Shown here piece after piece: positions 11,601 to 22,640 of a stretch of DNA of 64,000 bases (its first letter is position 1; each line of letters starts with the position of its first letter). This stretch comes from Lactifluus volemus. Its lineage: Eukaryota; Basidiomycota; Agaricomycetes; Russulales; Russulaceae. The translations under genes and the position numbers were made by a program. The notes under the pieces are model-generated. The model was not told the origin of the DNA and ran no database searches. It saw only the letters and a list, made by a program, of their open reading frames with translations. The DNA lies in the NCBI GenBank assembly GCA_022376515.1, contig WTXI01000011.1, forward strand, positions 248,001 through 312,000. The letters run 5' to 3'.

Positions 11601-11700
11601 TTATTTCAACATACATACAGACTGTGCGAGCCCCCGTCAGGAAAACGGTGTCTTCACTTATTGTTATGAGCAATTCTTCCACGACGGGTTAGTGCCAATG
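8640..11700 (+). pseudogene. Degenerate AROM (shikimate pathway) relic
   Basis: Pieces of the pentafunctional AROM protein appear in the right order, without the AroB domain. EPSP synthase: [15 protein letters not shown] near 8715, then KGKEIYLGNAGTAAQFLT and MNQRPISALVDALSANG, then [19 protein letters not shown] to 9250; the central part is inverted (see 9254-9753); then [34 protein letters not shown] and [13 protein letters not shown]. Shikimate kinase: [44 protein letters not shown] and YLEAESSRPTY to about 10620. Dehydroquinase: VDAIELRFDLLH near 10840-10880 and FPDKS...SVEYVDVEI near 11010-11090. Shikimate dehydrogenase: IGAVNTIIPRTRTDGSR and STDWIGIRN to 11240. Many frame shifts and stops plus large gaps in the last two domains mean it cannot make AROM. 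A functional copy must exist elsewhere if the organism is prototrophic. Confidence 0.9.
9254..9753 (-). pseudogene. Inverted central EPSP-synthase segment
   Basis: Read on the minus strand, this 500-base block is one open frame of the EPSP-synthase domain: [78 protein letters not shown] and [22 protein letters not shown]. It is exactly the part missing between the plus-strand pieces ending at about 9252 (IQLVASVS) and restarting at about 9755 (KGRELSDGSRP). The two breakpoints therefore excise and flip one fragment in place with little loss. The block is a piece of the relic, not an independent gene. Confidence 0.9.
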
Positions 11701-11935
11701 TCAATTACACGATTTGGACGAGGCAGAAGCCGTGCATACAGAGCCTGGCATCGGCAAGATCGTCTTGGATGAGAATCCCCAGATTTACTTCGCCGAAATT
11801 AAGCAAGTTGCGTTTTCTCCATCCCGGCGTGCCAATCCAGTTGCAAAGCCGGCTATTCTCTTACCCAGAGACTTACCGCCACTGCCTTGGTGTCAACTAT
11901 CAGCAACTTCTAGTCAACGCCGCCCCCATCACGCT
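11700..11935 (+). pseudogene. Catalase C-terminal relic
   Basis: Directly following the last AROM-like bases are catalase hallmarks: KIVLDENPQIYFAEIKQVAFSPS, then after a frame change SRLFSYPETYRHCLGVNYQQ, matching the family's heme-proximal RLFSYPDTHR-type signature, where the Tyr normally ligates heme iron. Only about 75 residues' worth remains, without the catalytic His/Asn domain and in two frames. It is a dead fragment fused to AROM debris, ending 40 bases before the stop codon of paralogue B. Confidence 0.85.
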
Positions 11936-11974
11936 TGTGATATTATAGGATAAAGGACACATAAGCTACAAGTC

Positions 11975-13379
11975 TTACGACGATATCCCCCAAGCCCTCC
12001 GAATCCAATTTTCAAGCTTATCAAGATATATAATCGCTGTGGCACCAATGAAGATGAGAAACGCCAAGAAAATCATGAGAAGTTTGATGGGTGTCAGGGC
12101 CATTACTACGAGGGACTGTGTGAAGGTCAAGGGGGGATCATTATTACCTCCCTCATCCTTGCCCTCCAAGGCATCGAAATACTCATCCTCATCCTCATCC
12201 TCATCCTCATCCTCATCGTCAGTTTCCCCCTCACCTCCACTGCCTCGTTCTAAGAGAATGCGGTTGGGCCGTGAGGCCCTGGGGGGGTTCCTTCGGTTAT
12301 ACAAACCCTGTTCAGTGGACGTAGAGCCCTGTGCCAACTGGGCTATGTTCGGCTGCCAATAGAGCAGCTCCACAAGCTCGTTGTTTCGATTCATAAGTTC
12401 GATGACTTCGGGTTCGAGCTCCAGCACATCAGGATCGTGGAGGTATGTGTTGAGGTACCTCTCGAACTTGATCCCTGCGTTCAGTGCAATCAAAAAGACA
12501 TTTGGGCGATCCCCATGTTTTTGACGGGTCACTGCGTGGAATGATGGAAAGCGATCACCATTATCATCCCGGAGCTGCCCGTCTAGGGCAATCGTGTAAA
12601 GCGTTTCGAATTGCGCCGTGGGGTCTGCGAGGAGGCTCTTGCCGTCAGGGAGGATATGACCAGGGTGTAATACGACAAGCTCATATTCCGGATTAAGAAA
12701 AGAATCGACCGTAAACTATCCGAGTGCCATTAAAGTCAGTGCCAGTGACCCATACTAGTACACGAGCGTACATCACTTACATCAAGGAGACGGGGATATA
12801 CAATCCCACTAATATCAGCTCTATCCTGCCGGGAGTTGTTGTCGTTTCTAACCATAGCAATAAGGGATTCTAATGTTGCCAAGGATGGTGTGATCGCAAT
12901 AAGGGCGTACAAATCCAAAGCGATATGGAGACGAGGGTCCACTGTTCTAAATGAGCGTCAGTCTCACAGATACAATTCTGGAACTTACAAACTACAAGGT
13001 TACAGGGATCGTTGAGGGTAGGTTCCCAATAGGGTATTATGGAGAGCTCCCTTAATACACCTGTCTGCAGCGTTTCAGCACTTTCAGCAGTTGCCAGTGG
13101 ACAAGTAACAGTCCAAGTCAGTCTGCTTACCACTTCACGTTCTCTCTCAGGATCCTTACGTACCGCATTGATGATGTGAGCCATTTGGTTCATATACGTT
13201 ACGGACTTTGTAACCATGCACCCTTCTTGCAGATCTACCCTGTGTCGGAAGCGAGAAGGGGCAGTCCGGGTTTGTCGACTGGGCCTGGGCATGAGTTCCC
13301 GACAGTGATAAGCAGGCAATTCAGGGACCGTTGCATACGGCGGGGCTGACAGTCTCCCTTCAGGTGTTACAAATGACAT
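11975..13379 (-). CDS. Unrecognised family, paralogue B (tail-anchored)
   Basis: Four exons (13379-13131, 13064-12989, 12941-12781, 12715-11975) give 408 residues with no frame problem. It is homologous along its length to paralogue A: LQEGCMVTK, DLYALIAITPSLATLESL, NPEYELVVLHPGH, RPNVFLIALNAGIKFERYL and MNRNNELVELLYW. Where A ends in a short acidic exon, B carries a run of alternating Asp/Glu encoded by a CTCATC microsatellite near 12180-12220 and then one strongly hydrophobic segment (LVVMALTPIKLLMIFLAFLI) 25-30 residues from the end. This is the layout of a tail-anchored membrane protein. No known family is recognised. Start ATG at 13379 is the first in frame. Confidence 0.75.
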
Positions 13380-14470
13380 GCTCAAAAATGTGTGAGGGGA
13401 GTGGGGTAAAACGTTGGGGACAGCCCCAACGCAACACCCCGAGTAGTACCGACCAATTTAGGAAATTAAATTCCCTTTCCAGCTGCTATTGGATTCTATT
13501 AAGCTTCTGCTTCATGGTGGTTGGGCCACCGTTCATGCCAGCACTATCTGAGCTTTTTCTGGCTCGAGGCAATGGTAAGGACAACCTGATATGAAACCGC
13601 CGTGGCCATCAGCAAATGAGGTGATCACTGTGACGGTCCGTCTGGCTGTACAGATTGCGAAGCTGCTTGAAACCAACTACAGGGAAAATGGCCAACTCGT
13701 GCCTGTGCTCTGCATCTGCGTATGGCTTGGCACGGTGAGATAGTGCTCTGGTAGTTCGGGCGAGCACGCTGGCTGACAAACGTGGCAGCTCCGGCACGGT
13801 GGAAGTTCGTGACACAAGAGTGTGTATTTGTGTGGACTTTCGGTGAATATCTATTCAACATATTCGCATTAATTTTTATGATGTTTTGGGATCAACCTGT
13901 TGTATTGGATTATGTCTTCGGGAGTCCTTTAAATTAATATTAAGTTAACGGGCGTAGACTCAGACACCAGCTTACTAGTTGCAGTGTCGCCTCACTTTGC
14001 TCGTGTGCTCTAATGCTCTGCACTTCAATTGTGACAGCTGAGGGTGAGTCAGCAAAGAGGAAACGCTGAGGCCTCAAGGCGTAAAACTACAGGTACTGTA
14101 TACATACATGGCCATCAGCAAAACAATGTTGTGACTGGCGTTACAAGACCAGACCTACAGACTTGCCGAGGCGGCTCCAGCCTCCAGCCGTATACGACGC
14201 TTCGATTCAAGCAGTTATAGACTCCAACCCAGTAGCATATAAACCGCATACCGTGCGCTGTATATACCTCAGCCTTTCTTCCCTAAAGACTGAGGTCAGT
14301 ACTATGGTGGGGTAAGTGCTACGCGCTACCCAAGATTGCCCATGTCAACTTCCAATGGAGTAAGTCATATATATTGCAACCATGTCAAAGTCCATCACAC
14401 GCCAGGGATTCGAAATCTATATCCTCATGACCGTCCCAACTTAAACTAACTCAGGAGGCCTGGGGAATAC
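13380..14470. other. Gene-free kilobase with a hairpin
   Basis: No gene is supported on either strand across about 1.1 kb between paralogue B and WDR59. A stem with arms ACCTCAG/CTGAGGT, extended by CTTT/AAAG, lies at 14266-14296. The left part should contain the promoter of paralogue B; the right end is the 3' side of WDR59. Confidence 0.4.
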
Positions 14471-14593
14471 TGTTGGAAATCGTGCCAGAGCGCCACTTGC
14501 ACAACTGGTTGTTCATGTCGTTGTCGGACTACTAGTCCGACAACGACATGAGCAACCAGTTGTGCAAGCAGCACTCTGGTGCGATTTCCAACA
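14471..14593. repeat. 60-base foldback inverted repeat at WDR59 3' end
   Basis: Arms 14471-14530 and 14534-14593 are reverse complements over 60 bases with a 3-base loop and six differences, all transitions. The right arm is the end of the last WDR59 coding exon. The left arm is an inverted copy of the same exon, from TGTTGG inward. Homology stops abruptly at both outer ends. The WDR59 frame runs through the loop into the inverted copy and stops there (14513-14515). Confidence 0.95.
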
Positions 14594-17500
14594 AGATAGA
14601 TGGCTAACGTGATGACAGCCCAAGCAATGGAAGGAAAGCCCTAAAATAACTCTTAGGATGAATGTCGATAACGCCGGGTCGCGACGAACCTTTGACAGGA
14701 AGGCGACATATAGAACATCGGGGCATGCCGAGGCGGATACCACAGGCAAGGCATGTCGGTTGGGTACAGGAATCCGTTGGTTTGCCGCACCGCGTGCAGA
14801 GAATAGATACGCCTGTCCGACGAAGGTACGACCAAGTCAGTAATGAATAAAGTAATGGTCACGACGATGGATATAACATGGGCGTAGCCGTACCAAGTCG
14901 ACTGTCATCAAAATTTGAAGACGTATCCGATGGTGGTTTTAAGAAAGGAGCGACCACTTTGAGCAGCTCGATGCGCTTGTGCAGCAGCTTCCAACGAAAG
15001 AGAACCTCGGCATACACAAGAACGTGTGTCATCAGTTGTTCCGTCGACACGAACGAACAAAGCTCTGCGTCGCTTTCGCTAGCATGGTTTGAGGGATCTC
15101 TCATCGGGTAGGTGCGAAGATTAGGAAAGACTCACCGCACCCGCTGCACTTCATGTTGTAGGTCCACGACTACGACTGACTTTTGCACTGTGTGATGCTT
15201 TGCTCTAGCGACCTGACAGAAAGTAAGACGACGTCCAAGTTTAGGCATTGAAGGTGATCCAAGACTGTGAGTGATGCCGACATCAGGTCGTGTACCAGGA
15301 GAGAGATGGGGGGAGAGCGCAGGTCGCGCTCGAGGATAATCGACTTCTCCGCTGAATTTTCGACTGCGCTTCCCGGGTACTGGGATGCCTTCGAAACCAC
15401 CGTCGTTAGTTACCGGTTCTGTGTTCCCGGTGTCTCTCGCTGGATCCACACCGCTTCCAATTAGCTGGCGTACGTTGCTATTGAACAGACTAGACCACGA
15501 TCCGCGAGAAGACATGGTGGATGAGAAAGAAAGAGGTGCGAAATTGGTTACAGGGGAAGATGCCGGGTTTAGCCAGGTGGGTGGTTGACTATGGCTATCT
15601 TGCCACGAGTGCAAAGTGAGATACCCGTCATTACGTGGTTGTCGGTTGGGCGGGGAACGATTGGTCACGACGTGGGTGGGGGAACTCTCGCCTGCCAGAA
15701 GATTAAAGGCGAACAAAACGAAGCAAAAGGACATACGAGGTGCTACAGAGGGCTTGTGCATCTTCAGAAGCAGTGTGGCCATCATGGCCAACATTTGTAT
15801 GTTTTTCTCCTGCGCGAATTTCTCGTACCTAAGCAAAGCACAGAAATGAGAACTACACAATCTGAGGTCATTCCATCACTTACATTTGTTTGATGAAGCT
15901 ACAAGCAAGAGCGTTTGCACCCCATGCCCTCGGGGAGTATTTACAATACGAAGAAAGCAGCAACGCGAGACTAACGAAGAAGTCTTCATGATCTCGACGG
16001 CCGTGTCGGCGTGCTATACTGGCGTTGGTGTTGCACGCCTCAGAAGGTGTGGAGCCATCAAAGACATATTCGCCCGCCAACTCCTGCCCTGGATCTGTGA
16101 TAGAGGCTCCGTCTCGCACAAAGACGGTCATTGCGTGCGTGGGGAGGAGAGAATAATTAGCCGGAATATCATCTAGCGGCCGGGACTGTTCCGATGGGCG
16201 CCTCTGCTTGAGGCGTGAAAATAACAATAGATTTGTCATGATATGTAGGATATTGTCGCCGTCTTCTCCACGTTGAGTATCACCACCGGAGACACGAGAA
16301 TCCTGCGAAGCGAGCGCCAGTCGTCGCACTGCATCGGAGATGAGAGCAGGGGATTGGAACAATCTCGGGATAGAATCTGTCGTGCGAGGTGCTGAAGGGG
16401 AGGAGCTCAGCTCATGAAGGGGATTCCGGACTATGCGAGGTGGGGCGCGGCTGAAGCAAACAAGCTGGCCTATTGTGGGTTAGTCACTGACAATCCCGGA
16501 GATGTGTTGACTAGCCATACCATTGGGGCCGAATACGCCTTGCGACGTCACTGGTTCAGCGATGTTCTTGTCGCTGTGTAACGGCGCAACGATAGTTTCG
16601 CGCTTTAAGCGCAGAATAGACGTTGTATCCTCATCCGAGGAGCTGTCGTAAACTATGTGCGCAGTTCGACGTTGCTTCTCGTCCTCGTTACCGTAAAGAA
16701 GAAAGCGAAGGCACGCCTCTAAACATGGTCTACGAGTTTCACGTAACATGCGTAGGCGCCGTAGCATAAATGCTCGATTGCGAATGGAGATGAGGGGTGA
16801 CCGTTCCAGGTCCACCGTCGGCGTCCCGTCAGGGTGCGATCCATGTGGATATGTCTTGGGGAAGGTGAAGGAAACACGAACGAACACTGAAGATGATTCT
16901 CCCCAAGGGCCATTGAGGCCGAGCGTGCATGTACGTTTCTTTACCAGATCATGCTAAAACTCGCTCAGTAGTGGGCTGTCAAGTGCTGTTGAATCTATAC
17001 CTTTTCTAGCTTAATCCTTGAAGATTCCTGTTGTAATCTTGTCACGACGGACGTGATTCTGGTCAAGCCTTAGCACGACTTTCACGAGATTGTCGAGCGA
17101 CCGGTGACTTACTCATCTTGCAAGTTCTGCCCGTCACTTTCATCTTCCCAGTGTCCTCGACTATCACTTCTCCGTCTTAGTATCATAGAAATATTAGCGG
17201 AGTTCATGTCTCGAGATGGTGGCCTGCTACGACTGCCTATACGGCTCGCGTTCCCACTGTCTGCGCCGCTACCAGTACCTGAAGAGTCTTCACGAGTCCG
17301 CTCACCAACCCTGACGCTAGAAAGCCATGCAAGGGCGTCCATACGCGCAGGGCGGTTTCTACGACTCATCACGCCCCCTTGCCGAGGAGGGACTGAGATT
17401 GCGGTCACCGTTGGCGTCTGCTCTGGTTCTGATTCAGGCAATTGCTGGGTGTGATCTCCCGTACCGCGTAAAGGGAGGAGGACAGGGTTCGGAGGGCGGC

Positions 17501-19236
17501 CACCAAAGTGCATGGCACGGACCTCAGCTAGGATTCCACGTTGGCCGACGGGAGCTGAAAGTGCCGGCCTGACATGGCTTGCTTCTGGCGGTGTGCGAAA
17601 TGAGTATGAGTTATCACCGTATCCCTGTGCGCGAGATGGGAAGTCTTTATCTGCTGGCTGGCCTGCGCTCTTGGAGGGTTACGTGAGCGATGTATCATAA
17701 CTCGTGAAACCGAAGGTATGCACCTGCATGACATCTTGACTAATCGGCCAAAATCGTAGGGTCTTATCTTTTGACCAGGTAATAAGTTGGAAGTCACTCC
17801 AATCTACGGCCTGTTGAGGGGTGATTGCAAACTAATGTATGATGTACTCACCACGACCACCTCTCCTCCACACAAATTCTTTCACAACATCGGCATGGCC
17901 TTCAAATGATTCTACTGGGACAGAAGAATAGGGCATTTCCATGCTATGCGCCCACATCTCTAGGGTATCGCTACCGCGCTGCGGTAAGCTGAGTAAACCG
18001 TTACCAAAAGGAAGGTCTCGAGCTCGCCAGACTGGATAGGAGGTGTGAATAGTACTGTATGGCTCATATACTGAACCTTGAGGCAATATTATAGCATTTT
18101 CTGAGCGACGAAACCCTTCTGATTCCACAGGGGATGAATCAACATCCCATAGTTTGATGGTTTTGTCCAATGAGCAGGTTACCAGTTCTCGAGAACTATT
18201 GTGGGCCCAATCGATACCATATATTTTTGCCGAATGTGCCTTGATGTTCTTCACCGGAATAGAACCTTTCTGTGAAACATGAAAATTTACATATAGAAAA
18301 AGAAAGCGGAGATGCCTACCCGTCTATCCCAAATAAGCACCTCACTCAAGTGAGACGAAGCGAGGACGTTGCCATCCTGTCGATTCCACTTGACCTGGGT
18401 GCCGCCAGCTGGTTCCTTGCATTAGATGACCCATAATCAAGACGGAGTACACATACAATTAAAGGCACAAAGACCTTACGAACAATGGGGATTAGCTACA
18501 GTGGGACACTAGGAGAAATGATCTAACCCATGATTGGTTTCTGGCATGTCCGCAGGTCCCAAGCCCACAGCCACGAGTCGATGCCAGTACTGACGACAAT
18601 GTCCGGATCCTGGGTATGCCAGTTGATATCCGTTATAGCACGGTAGTGCGAACGAAGGGCGTGTTGTATCGCCGACTTGCCGTTACGGCAAAGGTTCCAG
18701 ATGAGTCTGTGCAGATGCGACGTAAGATAACTTGAGACTGGAACGGATGCTCAAGGGCTCACAGTTTCTCGCTTGAAGTAGAGATGATGTATTCTGCACG
18801 GGCGGGATGTGGATTCCATTGGACATCAGCAACATCCCACGTCCCCCCTTGTGGAAGGAAGCGGGGAACCTCGGACGGTGCTTTTAGATCTATTATAAAT
18901 AGGCCATTACGCCTTCATACGGGTCGGTCAGATGAGAGACGAGAGAATAAGGGGGCGTACGCGGCAAGGACCAAGTCACGGTATGAGGGACTGATGCTCA
19001 TCTACCTTCGGGTCAGAGAACGAACGGACAGGACGCGTAGAACGTACATTGCCAACTGCGTCCCCCACAAGATCCTTCATATCAATAATCAAGCTCTTTT
19101 TAATACCATTTTCGTGAGGGGATGACACTTCAATTGCGTCTGAAGTAGCGGGGTGTGCTCCAAGAGGAAATGGGGGGTTATAGTTGGAAAGCTGGTCTGT
19201 GAGAACACCAGATGCTGATGTGATTTGATTCATCAT
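14513..19236 (-). CDS. WDR59: WDR59/Sea3 homologue, SEACAT/GATOR2 subunit
   Basis: Acts in the vacuolar SEA/GATOR2 complex that relays amino-acid status to TORC1. Seventeen exons splice cleanly: 19236-19048, 19001-18961, 18912-18763, 18706-18528, 18474-18457 (18-base microexon), 18408-18320, 18269-17852, 17803-17711, 17662-17113, 17058-17001, 16953-16521, 16469-15884, 15828-15737, 15691-15136, 15078-14894, 14812-14690, 14640-14513; 1295 residues. N-terminal WD40 repeats: GTWDVADVQWNPHPARAEY, GTQVKWNRQDGNVLAS and HSAKIYGIDWAHNS. A central RWD domain begins at VFVRVSFTFPKTYP. The C-terminal zinc module has paired cysteines (CTRCGK, CLACG, CSICRLP, CLGCHHVSHLSCW). The last residues come from a foldback copy of its own exon. 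It is divergent from PUM3 with a 102-base gap. Confidence 0.93.
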
Positions 19237-19338
19237 CCAAGACTATACGACATTGAATAATTTTCTTGACATGTGCGCATTGAACGTGAGTGAACTGGGC
19301 GTGTTAAGTCTCTGCTCTTACACGTGACGCTGCACGAC
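19237..19338. promoter_or_regulatory. Bidirectional promoter WDR59/PUM3
   Basis: Only 102 bases separate the start codons of WDR59 (-) and PUM3 (+), so both promoters must share or overlap this DNA. A CACGTG E-box-type hexamer lies at 19321-19326, a plausible bHLH site. Linking a TORC1 regulator to a ribosome-biogenesis gene would make functional sense, but this is inference. Confidence 0.6.
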
Positions 19339-21632
19339 ATGGCCCCTTCGAAGCGTTCCACATCTACGGCATCCAAGACACCCCCTACCAAAAAATTACG
19401 CATCGGTCGTTCAACCAGCAGCAAAGCCTCGTCTGTTCTCGATCATACAAGTATTTCTGGAGATTCTGACAACTCCGCATCCGAAGAACAAGTCTTGGTC
19501 GAGGACGAGGACGAGGATGTCGATGAGGAACAACCTCTTGGTCCTCTTGGCGGTCCGATTCCTTCTATTTTCACTTATGCTCTTACTTATTATTCTGTTG
19601 CTTACTAGTGACAAAAAATGCTCATGCGGCCCAGCGCGTACTTACCCATCAACGTCGCGCTGCAAAACCGCATTCCGCTCTTTTGGCTGATGCGAAACGT
19701 GCTTGGACTCTTGCTCAGCAAAATACAATTTCCAAACAGGAGCGCGCTACTCATATCACTTCCCTCATGGGAATTGTCCGAGGGATGATTCGGGATATCG
19801 TTTTCAAGCACGACGCAAGCCGTATTGTTCAGACAATTGTAAAGTGGGGGAGCCAGGCGCAGCGAAATGAAGTTGCCACAGAGCTTCAGGGGCGTTTCAA
19901 GGAACTCGCGCAGAACAAATACTCAAAGGTGGAGTGCTGATGATGTCCAGTCTGGGGAGATGCTAAAGGTGTTCCAGTTTCTCGTGGTTAAGCTCGCGCG
20001 CCATTGTCCTTCCCATCGTCTTCCCATTATTATGGAATTCCGCTCGCATGTCATTCGTCTGCTTTTGCATAGAGAGGCGTCGCAGATCATTGCAGATATA
20101 TACGAACTGTACAGCAACGCAACGCAACGGGCAATCTTGCTCCGGGATTTTTATGGGCGTGAGTCTGCGTTGCTTCCCCTACCCCAGAAGGATGAAGACG
20201 CTACCAAGGATGTACGCGGGGGCCTCCCTATAGTACTGCAAGGAGCGAACGCGGAACAACGCAGGCGCATCCTTGCTTCGCTTAAAGAGAACCTTGACTT
20301 GATGTTGGTGTCCACCTTCTCTCGTTTCCGTTGTCCATTACCTCGAGATGCAGGTTCAACAATTCCGATAAAGGCCCTCTCCGACACGCAATTGTCCATA
20401 GGGCGCTCTGGGAGTATTTGTCTGAAATAGTTCGGACCACTGACGACGGAGAACGCGAGAAGACGTATCGTGAAATATTTGATAGGTAATCGTCCATACC
20501 CATTTATATCCCACCGCTGTTCACTGGTACGAAAGCTGCAAAGACTTGCTACCCGAGATGGTACACACCAAAGACGGAAGCAGGGTCGTACGCGAGTTCT
20601 TGGCTCGAGGCACTGCTAAGGTGTGTGGTATTAATTCCTCGTCCATGCTATCATCTGATGGTCACACAAAGGATCGCAAGGATATCATCAAAGTTCTCAA
20701 ACCCTACGTCGTCACAATGGCCAAGGATGAAGACGCTCAATTTGTTCTGTTTACTGCCTTCGATGTCGTTGAGTATGTCGAGTCGCTCTCATAGCGTCCC
20801 GTAGCTCATTTTCTTCAGCGATACGAAGCTGATTGCAAAATCCATTCTACCATCCATTACGCAAAATGCGAAATCGCTGCAAGTGAGCGCTATAGGGCGA
20901 CGGGCTCTATTATATCTTCTAGTGCCACGGGATCCACGTTACTATACTCCAGCAATGATCGCCAGGATCTCTGAAACTGACAGCCTTCGTACACATACAA
21001 GCAAAAAGTCATCCGATGTCCGTGCTGCTGAGATTTGTGCTGCGGCAAGTTCCGACCTCCTCTCTTGGGTCGTGTGTGATGGCGATGAAGTTAGTCGTGA
21101 AACGGGCGGGTCCTTACTCATAACTGAGATTATGCTTGAGGCGCATGGTGGTAAGCCCCTCCCCTTGTGCCTTTATCAATTAGGTCACTTAGTTTAGCGT
21201 TCAGACAAGGAGGCTGCAATCGAAGCACTGTTAGTTCCACTTAGGACATCATATCCTCCGGAGGGCTCTCCTCATCCTATCGACTTACCGCACACTTCAC
21301 GGCTATACAAGGTTCTTCTTCAAGGTGGCCATTTTTCACACGTTACAAACGCAATCGTATCGCGACCGAATTTCAATCCATCGGCCTTTGCTAGTGCATT
21401 CCTCCGTCACATCAAGTCAGCGGACATTGCAGGCATGGCATGTGGCGAGGGTTGTTTTGTCATCGCTGCGCTCTTGGAGCGTGTGGCTGCGGACGGGACA
21501 CCAGGAGAATGTAGCAAGCTGAATGAATGCCTTTGCGGGCTCAAAGAAGATAGAGGCAAAGAAATAAAAGGATGGGCTGCACTGTCAGAAGGGATTAGGT
21601 TATTGAGGTCGAAGGCGACGAGTGTTACCTAG
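19339..21632 (+). CDS. PUF6: PUM3/Puf6-type pumilio protein
   Basis: Nucleolar RNA-binding protein of the Puf6/PUM3 branch, involved in 60S ribosome assembly. Eight exons: 19339-19552, 19609-19928, 19978-20303, 20354-20485, 20536-20620, 20672-20772, 20819-21150, 21205-21632; about 645 residues, no frame breaks. The first donor could instead be at 19541. A basic/acidic N-terminus is followed by pumilio-like helices: DIVFKHDASRIVQTIVKWG, ELAQNKYSKFLVVKLARHC, HVIRLLLHREASQIIADIYE, HAIVHRALWEYLSE, MVHTKDGSRVVREFLARG, GRRALLYLLVPRDPRYYTP, ETGGSLLITEIMLEAHG and LPHTSRLYKVLLQGGHFS. HTSRLYKxLLQGGHF and GRRALLYLL are marks of this subfamily rather than classical Puf proteins. Confidence 0.92.
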
Positions 21633-22640
21633 ATTGAGCCATTCGCTCATAGCGCTCATTCCTGGGGCGCTTATTGTATTGAATTCAAGTCATTTGATGC
21701 AGCCATTTCGTGTACAATGCTCCTTCTATCTGGACACAACTAGTCGGACATTTTACCTGCAGCAGAGTCGCCCAGAGACTAACGCGCGATTCGTCACACA
21801 TCTGTGGAGTCATCGTGCATAGTCTCCGCCGTTCCTCCCTGCTGCCTCTTTGAAAGCTTTAGAGGATTGAGCTACTGTCTTGCTACAGCTACGATACGGT
21901 CATCTCGTCGCGCGTAAAAGGCGAACTTCGGCATCACGGCCGACAGCCCCACTACCCCAGATGGACTCGCTCAACCAGTTGAGCGGCATCTTCATCTTGG
22001 CAGGGAAGAGGTGGTGATGGTCCATGCTCTTGCCATCATCCCCGACCGATGTTGATCCACTGTGGTTGCCACGCGGCAATTACGAGTTCGACCCGCTCAG
22101 CCCGCCAATGACAACCTAGTACGGTGTCATCTCGCGTTCTACTCCTGGTTCATCCCGGTTCGCCCCCCCCTCCCGTCAGCTCCTTTATGCCTGTGACGAC
22201 CACTCGTCTTCCCTCCTTGATCGAGTCCCGGCAGACCTCGTCACACTTTCACCAATGCGGTATTGTCCCTTTTTTTTTTTCACCGATCTCGGGGAATCTA
22301 GGGTGGGGATTGACGCAGGCCGTGAGAGGTGTTCATAAATGCTCCTACAAATAGTTTTGTAGCGGTTGAGCTGTATGCTGTGCCGCAAGACTGTCCCCGG
22401 AAAGGCTCTTGGTACGATGGTTGCAGCGAGTTCCAGGGAGGCGGAGAGAAAACTGACATGTTCGTATCGAGTTCTTTGACTAATACTACTCGCTGGCAGA
22501 ATCTACGTTGTGCGTATCAGGTAAGCGCTCACTCGAGCTGGTAAAGATTCGTCTATTGTCTTCTCTAAAACACTGAGCGGACATTTGATCTCTAAACAGA
22601 TGTCGAAGAAGTCAAATTTTTTACGCGATATTGTTTGGTA
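21633..22640. other. Gene-free kilobase
   Basis: Between the PUM3 stop and the bestrophin-like debris. Short open frames only; a run of T at 22269-22280. Parts may be older debris of the same bestrophin-like gene, whose membrane-spanning N-terminal half I could not find here. Confidence 0.35.

Noticed and set aside
7098..13379. Paralogues A and B as a retrotransposon pair
   Set aside because: They contain spliceosomal introns at conserved positions and show no reverse transcriptase, integrase or terminal-repeat motifs.
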